From: a bacterium
GTDB lineage: Bacteria; UBP14; UBA6098; B30-G16
DNA: 11,629 nucleotides
Direction: 5' to 3'
Assembly: GCA_030620455.1 (NCBI GenBank)
Contig: JAUXEQ010000020.1
Span: 1 to 11,629 of the forward strand
A program made the position numbers and the translations under genes. The notes under the pieces were generated by a model, which saw nothing but the letters and a program-made list of their open reading frames with translations, was not told the origin of the DNA and searched no databases. Shown one piece after another: positions 6,475 through 11,629 of the stretch; the first letter of the stretch is position 1, and each line of letters opens with the position of its first letter.

Positions 6475-6681
6475 ATGGCTCGTGGTCGTGTAAAAAGATT
6501 CGATGAGAAGAAGGGTTATGGGTTTATCCAGCAGGATACCGGAGGACCTGATGTGTTTGTTCATTATTCAGATGTCGCAGGTGACGGATTTAGGACCCTT
6601 TCTCCAGGTGATGAAGTTGAATTTGAACTAATTGAGGGGGATAAGGGATTGAAAGCACTTAATGTCCGGAAAGTTGATTAG
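6475..6681 (+). CDS. Cold-shock domain protein (CspA family)
   Basis: A 68-residue single-domain cold-shock protein, a cytoplasmic RNA/ssDNA-binding OB fold acting as RNA chaperone or antiterminator. RNP1 is KKGYGFI (12-18) and RNP2 is VFVHY (27-31), so the key aromatic and His residues on the binding face are present. The highly conserved Trp of 'VKWFN' is replaced by Arg (VKRFD, residue 8), which removes one stacking residue. AAAGGAGG (6459-6466) eight bases upstream is a near-perfect ribosome binding site. Two tandem promoters precede it and a strong terminator follows, so it is a monocistronic, probably highly expressed gene. Its codons are visibly richer in G and C than those of its neighbours, consistent with high expression. 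Confidence 0.95.
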   Translation: MARGRVKRFDEKKGYGFIQQDTGGPDVFVHYSDVAGDGFRTLSPGDEVEFELIEGDKGLKALNVRKVD

Positions 6682-6730
6682 TCTATAAGGCTAATAATAT
6701 AACTATTCTTCCATGAAAGACAATCGATTA

Positions 6731-6763
6731 AAGCCCTGGTGAAAACCAGGGCTTCGATTTTTT
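6731..6763 (+). terminator. Intrinsic terminator of the cold-shock gene
   Basis: A perfect 9-bp GC-rich stem, AAGCCCTGG (6731-6739) with CCAGGGCTT (6746-6754), closes a TGAAAA loop and is followed within three bases by six T residues (6758-6763). This is a classic rho-independent terminator on the plus strand, 50 bp after the cold-shock stop codon. The reverse direction lacks a comparable T-run. Confidence 0.93.
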
Positions 6764-6764
6764 A

Positions 6765-7292
6765 ATGCACATTTGGATATTTATAACTAAATATTTAAAC
6801 TTTATGAAGCAAATTTTAAATAATCGCATCATTGAACGACTTGGAATTCACATAAATGTATATGGAATAGATAACTATGTAATGTGGATTGATATTGATA
6901 GAAGTAAGTTACCGGAATGCCTTGTTAATCGATTTACAATTCAATACAGTGCATTGAAAGCCGCATCGGAGGTTGAAGAATACCTATCAGGTAAGCGAAA
7001 AGTATTTTCAATTATTCCGAAATATATTACTGGAACAGATTTTGAACAAAAAATATGGTCCGCTATTTGTAAGGTTCCTTATGGAATGCAAGAAACATAT
7101 TTATATATTGCAAAGAAAATAGGATATCCAAAAGCTTACCGAGCAGTTGGTAATGCACTTGGTAAAAATCCCATACCTGTTGTTGTACCATGCCACCGAA
7201 TAATTCGATTAGATGGAAAAATTGGGGGGTTTACTGCTGGTGTTAAGGTCAAGAAAATGTTTCTTTCGTTGGAATCCAAACACAATTGTTGA
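6765..7292 (+). CDS. ogt: O6-alkylguanine-DNA alkyltransferase
   Basis: A 175-residue suicide DNA-repair protein that moves the alkyl group from O6-alkylguanine to its own cysteine. The C-terminal DNA-binding/active-site domain is clear: 'TDFEQKIWSAICKVPYG' (91-107), the helix with the Arg finger 'YRAVGNALGKNPIP' (125-138), the catalytic PCHR with Cys143, and 'GKIGGFTAGVKVKKMFLSLE' (151-170). The N-terminal domain is short and poorly conserved, as is usual, and there is no Ada-type regulatory domain. The start is uncertain: the ATG at 6765 lies one base past the terminator T-run and has no ribosome binding site; Met14 at 6804 is a reasonable alternative but also lacks one. Its stop lies 44 bp before the repeat-protein gene, so it may be the first gene of that unit. 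Confidence 0.92.
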   Translation: MHIWIFITKYLNFMKQILNNRIIERLGIHINVYGIDNYVMWIDIDRSKLPECLVNRFTIQYSALKAASEVEEYLSGKRKVFSIIPKYITGTDFEQKIWSAICKVPYGMQETYLYIAKKIGYPKAYRAVGNALGKNPIPVVVPCHRIIRLDGKIGGFTAGVKVKKMFLSLESKHNC

Positions 7293-7336
7293 CCATTTGC
7301 AAGTGATCTATTAAATTATCTCGCACGGGAGGATTA

Positions 7337-9271
7337 GTGTTAAGGAATTCATCAAATTATATTCGATTGGCTCTATCTTGTGTTTTAATCGTTATAACGT
7401 TTTCTTTAGTATGTGCAGAACAATTGACGAGAGCCAAAGCAATCAAGATTGCTCTTAAATCTCAGAAAATAAGCATCGATAATGTAAACTTAGTAGTTCC
7501 ATTTCAAAAAGATTCCCTTAGACTCTCAATTATTGATAAATACTTAGGCAATCCTTTAAAAGCTGCGGAAATTTCGGATAGTATTATTAATTCACTGGAT
7601 ACAAATGATATATATCAACTAGTTTCGTCTTGTGCATTCCTTCTTGATTTAACTGCTAATATTCCTGTAATGGGCGAAACCAAAGAAGTTTACCCGTGGA
7701 AGGAAAATGTAAATATACCACCTAAATTAAAAATGGCTTTGGATGTTTTAATGACATCCTTTGTTGATGCACGTAATAATATGACTCTTGCCTTTTCTGA
7801 CCTTGATTCATTTCAGATAGATTCGATACTTAAAAATTCATTGAAATTTCTTGCTCCAGATCATCGAAGAATTGATAATCAAGTTAACATTGCAACTGCA
7901 TTGGAAAAAGACATAAGAGATCTTGAAGAAGAAACCGCAGATAACCGTTTTTTCGAGCTTGCTGGAAAAGTTGAAATGCAAAAAATATTAGCGGCTGCTC
8001 TATCTATATCAAAAGCTACAACAAATTCAATCGAATTGGTCAAAGCTGTTAAAGCAATTTCTGGAACAACCACAGTTCCCTCAAATATGGCATATGGAGA
8101 TATCGTTTATTATGCAGAGACCGAATTTGGACCTATTATCATAGGTGGTATTGGTCCAACTGTATATCTCGGTAATTTCGCAATAATAATCGATTTTGGA
8201 GGTGATGATAATTACTTTGGGACAGCGGGTGGAACAGACACCTTACAGCAATTTTCAATTCTAATCGATCTAGAGGGCAATGATCTTTACTGGTCGGGAT
8301 CTCATTTCTCATTAGCTTCTGGATTGGGTGGTATAGGAATTATTTACGATGGAAACGGTAACGATATATACCGAGTAGAAAATTATAATCTTGGATGTGG
8401 TTTTTTTGGCTGGGGAATTCTGTGGGACTCGAATGGTGACGACTCATATATTGGGAATACATCAGTGATTGGAGCTGGATTTATGGGGTGCGGTATTATT
8501 ATGGATGTGAACGGATTTGATAAATACCAATCTAACTTATATTCGCAGGGCTTTGGATTTGTTAAAGGACTGGGAGTTCTTATAGATATTAATGGGAACG
8601 ATTCATATATGTGTACCGGTTCGATTATTGAGAAAACTAACTATTATAATCATTATCTAAGCCTTTCTCAAGGTTACGGTTTTGGATACAGACCAGATTA
8701 TCCAGGAGGTGTTGGAATACTTGCTGATTTCAAGGGCAATGATTTCTATACTGCCGATATTTTCGCACAGGGTAGTGCAAATTGGCTTTCAGTAGGAATT
8801 CTTTACGACTCAGAGGGAAATGATGTTTACAACGCATATCAATATGCCCAAGGATCAGCCTTGCACTTAGCTTCGGGAGTATTAATAGATCAGCTTGGCG
8901 ATGATGTTTATATGTCGCACGGAACCTCACAAGGTTGTGGAGATGATTTATCTATCGGTTATTTGAATGATCGAGCTGGAGATGATAACTATGTAGTATG
9001 GGATCTTTCACAAGGTTCTGGAAATGCAAATGGCATTGGTGTTTTAATCGATGAGGGAAATGGGAGTGACAGCTATACAAATAAAGACAACTTCGATATT
9101 CGCGGATTCGGAACCTGGCGAAAAGAATTTGGTTCTATTGGAATTTTTCTCGATTTAGGTGGTAAGGATTCCTATAATGGCAAGGGCAAAGATAATTCCT
9201 TCTGGATTTTTTCAACATACAGTATCGGAATAGATTTTCAAGAGAACCACGGACTTAAATCGAGTGAATGA
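7337..9271 (+). CDS. Exported tandem-repeat protein (GILxDxxGNDxY repeats)
   Basis: A 644-residue exported protein of unknown function. It starts with GTG, supported by GGGAGG (7327-7332) four bases upstream. Residues 1-27 are a signal peptide with cleavage near VCA-EQ. Residues 28-270 are a mostly helical-looking domain I do not recognise. From residue 281 to about 635 it consists of about 12 tandem units of roughly 26 residues with consensus hGILhDxxGNDxYxxxxxSQGxGxx. One unit (about residue 412) carries a ~20-residue insertion. Each unit looks like one turn of a beta-solenoid, and the stacked GNDxY acidic turns could bind Ca2+; both are inference. Period and motif do not match RTX nonapeptides. 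No C-terminal sorting domain or anchor is seen. The HEAT-repeat and patatin genes follow closely, which suggests a shared surface function. Confidence 0.85.
   Translation: MLRNSSNYIRLALSCVLIVITFSLVCAEQLTRAKAIKIALKSQKISIDNVNLVVPFQKDSLRLSIIDKYLGNPLKAAEISDSIINSLDTNDIYQLVSSCAFLLDLTANIPVMGETKEVYPWKENVNIPPKLKMALDVLMTSFVDARNNMTLAFSDLDSFQIDSILKNSLKFLAPDHRRIDNQVNIATALEKDIRDLEEETADNRFFELAGKVEMQKILAAALSISKATTNSIELVKAVKAISGTTTVPSNMAYGDIVYYAETEFGPIIIGGIGPTVYLGNFAIIIDFGGDDNYFGTAGGTDTLQQFSILIDLEGNDLYWSGSHFSLASGLGGIGIIYDGNGNDIYRVENYNLGCGFFGWGILWDSNGDDSYIGNTSVIGAGFMGCGIIMDVNGFDKYQSNLYSQGFGFVKGLGVLIDINGNDSYMCTGSIIEKTNYYNHYLSLSQGYGFGYRPDYPGGVGILADFKGNDFYTADIFAQGSANWLSVGILYDSEGNDVYNAYQYAQGSALHLASGVLIDQLGDDVYMSHGTSQGCGDDLSIGYLNDRAGDDNYVVWDLSQGSGNANGIGVLIDEGNGSDSYTNKDNFDIRGFGTWRKEFGSIGIFLDLGGKDSYNGKGKDNSFWIFSTYSIGIDFQENHGLKSSE
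8177..9241 (+). repeat. About 12 tandem coding repeats of ~78 bp
   Basis: This is the DNA for residues 281-635 of the repeat protein. Units begin at about residues 281, 306, 333, 359, 385, 412, 459, 486, 513, 540, 567 and 601, with a partial last one near 630. The protein motif is strongly conserved (Gly-Ile-Leu, Asp, Gly-Asn-Asp, Tyr) but the DNA is quite diverged between units, so the array is old and held by selection on the protein, not a recent slippage expansion. Confidence 0.8.
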
Positions 9272-9298
9272 CAATAAAAATTAAGAATGAGATGAAAA

Positions 9299-10228
9299 GT
9301 GATATTCCATAAGAAATACATTATATTAGCTATCTTTATAATAAACATATCCTTATGGTCATCTTCAGAGAACCGCTATCAAAAATGGTTTGCAATAGCT
9401 TCTATGGAAGATATTAAATTTAAGGTTGAGGGGAAAAAGGCTTTCGAGAATCTGATATCCGCAGGCTCAGACGCTGCTCCATATTTGATTTCACAACTTG
9501 GACGAAGTAATCCTAATAAACATGACAAAGCAATGGAGATATTAATAAATATTGATAAAAATGCGGTTCCATATTTGATTGAATCGTTATCGGATACTAG
9601 TAATAGAGTTTCTTCATCGGTAGCCAAACTACTTGGAGAAATTAGAGATAAAAGAGCGGTTCCCTCTCTGAAATTAGCTGCTATGCATGGTAATGCAGAT
9701 TTAAAAAGTAACTCATGTTGGGCATTGGGTCAAATTAATGATAAAACTTCCACTGCAATATTAGTTGGTGCATTAACCGATCAATCCTCTTATGTCAGAT
9801 TATCTGCAGCTCATGCTCTGGGAAACTTAAAATCAAACAATAGTATTGAACCTCTTTTCAAACTTTTATCGGATGTAAATTATTCTGTAAGACTTGCAGC
9901 ATTTGATGCCTTGAGCAGAATGCCTTACAAGCAAATTGCGGAAATATCAACCAATCGAATCGAAATATCCGAACCACCTGAGAAATACTTTTTAATCGTT
10001 CTTGTTGGTACTTGTGATAACGATGATTCTTTAAATACGTTAGAACCGCTTCTTCAGAGTACAGATCAATTCATCCGAGGATTTACATGTGAGGCTTTAA
10101 GTTATCGAAGAGGGAATTATCGAGCTGCAAATCTTTTGAAAAAAGCTCTATGGGATAGTTCCCCTTTTGTGAGAATGAAAGCCCGAAATTCCCTTTTTAA
10201 AATTAAACAGGGTCAAACTGTTAAATGA
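9299..10228 (+). CDS. Exported HEAT-repeat protein
   Basis: A 309-residue protein made almost entirely of HEAT/PBS-lyase-type helical repeats. Residues 1-23 form a signal peptide (MIFHKK then a long hydrophobic run ending SLWSSS), so it should act outside the cytoplasm. Repeats are seen at about residues 44-71, 74-102, 104-132, 134-163, 165-193 and 196-210, and again at 244-303. Typical lines are 'AVPYLIESLSDTSNRV', 'SCWALGQINDK' and 'VRLSAAHALGNLKSN'. Such folds bind other proteins; no enzyme residues are visible. The start is a GTG with only a weak ribosome binding site (GAGATG), 27 bp after the repeat-protein gene. Its TGA overlaps the ATG of the patatin gene (ATGA), so translation of the two is coupled and a physical partnership is plausible. 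Confidence 0.88.
   Translation: MIFHKKYIILAIFIINISLWSSSENRYQKWFAIASMEDIKFKVEGKKAFENLISAGSDAAPYLISQLGRSNPNKHDKAMEILINIDKNAVPYLIESLSDTSNRVSSSVAKLLGEIRDKRAVPSLKLAAMHGNADLKSNSCWALGQINDKTSTAILVGALTDQSSYVRLSAAHALGNLKSNNSIEPLFKLLSDVNYSVRLAAFDALSRMPYKQIAEISTNRIEISEPPEKYFLIVLVGTCDNDDSLNTLEPLLQSTDQFIRGFTCEALSYRRGNYRAANLLKKALWDSSPFVRMKARNSLFKIKQGQTVK
10225..10228 (+). promoter_or_regulatory. ATGA stop-start overlap coupling HEAT and patatin genes
   Basis: The last base triplet of the HEAT-repeat gene (TGA, 10226-10228) overlaps the patatin ATG (10225-10227). No good ribosome binding site precedes the ATG, so patatin translation probably depends on ribosomes finishing the HEAT-repeat gene. This fixes the patatin start at a position where a signal peptide follows directly. 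Confidence 0.75.
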
Positions 10229-11629
10229 AATGTATAAATATAATATTATATTCCTCCTTAATTTTCATTCTAGTTTCACCTTCTTTGATTTATTCCACAG
10301 AATCGAATGTTATTTTTCATTATAATACCTCCTCGATCAATAACTATTCCAATGTAGAAATAATCGATGAAAAAGACTGTAACCTTGCTCTTGTTCTTTC
10401 TGGTGGTGGAGCGAGAGGATTATCTCAAATAGGTGTAATTGAGATTTTAGATAGTGCTGGCATAAAACCCGATTTAATAATAGGAACAAGTATAGGAGCG
10501 GTTATAGGCGGTCTCTATGCGAGTGGCTATTCTCCACAGGAGATGATCGAATTAACAAACGAAATAGATTGGCAGTCATTTTTTACGGATATAAGCGAAA
10601 GAGCAGCGATCCTTCAGACATTGAAGGAAAGCTCGGAAAAATACGTTGTGACTATTCGATTTAAATCTGGAAAGCCGGTATTTCCAACAGGATATCTTGG
10701 AGCACAAAAACTTTTGCAGAAGATAAACGAGCTAACTGCCTCAGCTACAATCTTATGTAACGGTGATTTTAACAAGTTAAGTATACCTTTTAGAGTCGTT
10801 TTCACAGATTTGATAACTGGAGAAGCAATTGTACTTTCAAATGGTAACTTAAGTCAAGCTATCAGAGCATCAATCAGTATTCCATTGATATTTAAGCCTT
10901 TTCCATTGGATAGCTATCTAGCAGTTGATGGTGGATTGCGGATGCCTGTTCCAATTGAAGTTGCAAAAGATATGAAATGTTCGAATATAATTGCTATAAA
11001 TTCAACTGCGGATCTTTTATCAAAAGAACAATTAAATTCTCTACCAGGAATTATTGAACAAACTACAACAGTAATGCAGAAGGATATAATAGCATTAGAA
11101 AAAGAAATGACTGATTTTTGGATTGAACCCAAGTTGACAGGTCAAAATTCAATAGACTTTTCAAATGTCGATACTCTAATAGAAATAGGTCGTCAAGCGG
11201 CAAGAGAAATAATTTCCGAAATAGCAAATAAAGTTAAGGCTTCCACTTTCGTAAAAATCGACTCAGTTGTTTTTGACAGTAATATAGTTGACATAGAAAA
11301 CGTTTTTCCCATCGGAGAAGTTAAGACATCGATTATTAAAAATATTTTAGATTCATTGTTTGAAAGTGGAAATTTTGAACAGGCTAGTTGTTCACTTTTA
11401 GAAACTACTTTGTATGTTCATCTAAAACCATGCAAAAAACTTTACAACCTCAAAATTCATGGGAATTGCATTCACGAAAAAACTATCAAATCTGTAATAG
11501 ATTCATTTCAAATTGGAAATTTTAGTATGCCCGTTGTGAAAAAAAATATAAAAAAAATAATTACAACTTACCATGAAAACGGTTTCACATTAGCTCGTTG
11601 TGATACAGTATTAATAATAGGTGATACAA
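10225..11629 (+). CDS. Patatin-like phospholipase with POTRA-like domains (3'-truncated by window)
   Basis: An open frame of 468 residues with no stop before the window ends. Residues 1-25 are a signal peptide (MKCINIILYS, hydrophobic core, near IYS-TES). Residues about 52-250 are a complete patatin lipase domain: oxyanion loop GGGARG (60-65), nucleophile Ser89 in GTSIG, and the dyad Asp235 in DGG. Residues about 345-400 and 405-468 look like two POTRA modules ('LYNLKIHGN', 'GNFSMPVVKKNIKKIITTYHENGF'). This layout fits exported patatin/Omp85 proteins such as type Vd autotransporters (PlpD-like), which continue into a 16-stranded barrel; the barrel would lie beyond the window. The start overlaps the HEAT gene stop (ATGA). 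An ATG five bases later is in another frame and stops soon. Lipid hydrolysis at the cell surface is inferred. Confidence 0.9.
   Translation, partial: MKCINIILYSSLIFILVSPSLIYSTESNVIFHYNTSSINNYSNVEIIDEKDCNLALVLSGGGARGLSQIGVIEILDSAGIKPDLIIGTSIGAVIGGLYASGYSPQEMIELTNEIDWQSFFTDISERAAILQTLKESSEKYVVTIRFKSGKPVFPTGYLGAQKLLQKINELTASATILCNGDFNKLSIPFRVVFTDLITGEAIVLSNGNLSQAIRASISIPLIFKPFPLDSYLAVDGGLRMPVPIEVAKDMKCSNIIAINSTADLLSKEQLNSLPGIIEQTTTVMQKDIIALEKEMTDFWIEPKLTGQNSIDFSNVDTLIEIGRQAAREIISEIANKVKASTFVKIDSVVFDSNIVDIENVFPIGEVKTSIIKNILDSLFESGNFEQASCSLLETTLYVHLKPCKKLYNLKIHGNCIHEKTIKSVIDSFQIGNFSMPVVKKNIKKIITTYHENGFTLARCDTVLIIGDT

Noticed and set aside
7879..8073. Minus-strand open frame within the repeat-protein gene, and similar ones at 8730-8930 and 9379-9627
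   Set aside because: All are antisense to well-supported exported proteins and have no start signals or recognisable motifs.
8177..9241. RTX-type calcium-binding nonapeptide repeats
   Set aside because: The repeat period is about 26 residues and the motif is GILxDxxGNDxY, not GGxGxDxUx; only the acidic Gly-Asn-Asp turn is reminiscent.
10230..10325. Alternative ATG at 10230 for the patatin gene
   Set aside because: That frame hits a stop within about 32 codons; the frame from 10225 gives a signal peptide and runs into the patatin domain.
10614..11132. Minus-strand open frames within the patatin gene (10614-10805, 10914-11132)
   Set aside because: They are antisense to the intact patatin domain, which shows all catalytic motifs.

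Overview
The window looks like chromosomal DNA from an AT-rich, Gram-negative (diderm) bacterium. Evidence for an outer membrane is a patatin protein that continues into POTRA-like segments, a membrane-anchored PpiD/SurA-type folding factor, and several Sec-exported proteins. The 446-residue exported protein, with its 'YINYQGKLTD' opening followed by short Gly-rich repeats, is of a type I associate with FCB-related candidate phyla (Cloacimonadota, WOR-3 and similar). That placement is inference from style, not a search result.

Everything up to position 6194 is read from the minus strand and everything from 6475 onward from the plus strand; 6195-6474 is the divergent intergenic region. Minus strand, right to left: a PpiD/SurA-like peptidyl-prolyl isomerase (6194-4299) and, 27 bp on, an unrecognised exported 275-residue protein (4271-3444); a phosphate butyryltransferase (3190-2270) with no butyrate kinase next to it; the exported tail-fibre-like protein (2014-674); and a hicB-hicA toxin-antitoxin pair (499-72). 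The hicBA pair lies between two copies of a 55-bp direct repeat that carries the last codons of the 446-residue gene. The DNA in front of hicB is packed with palindromes.

Plus strand, left to right: a cold-shock protein gene (6475-6681) with two near-consensus tandem promoters and a textbook intrinsic terminator (6731-6763); an O6-alkylguanine-DNA alkyltransferase (6765-7292); then three tightly packed genes for exported proteins. These are a 644-residue protein whose C-terminal half is about 12 tandem copies of a 26-residue 'GILxDxxGNDxY' repeat, a HEAT-repeat protein, and a patatin-like phospholipase with POTRA-like domains that runs off the right edge. The last two overlap by ATGA, and the gaps before them are 27 and 44 bp, so the trio (perhaps with the alkyltransferase) probably forms one transcription unit.

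Two items best deserve follow-up. One is the secreted repeat protein / HEAT protein / patatin-autotransporter trio, which I do not recognise as a described system. The other is the hicBA cassette, which looks as if it was inserted at the 3' end of the neighbouring gene with duplication of that end. No tRNA, rRNA, CRISPR array or transposase is visible. No gene-free stretch exceeds 300 bp.
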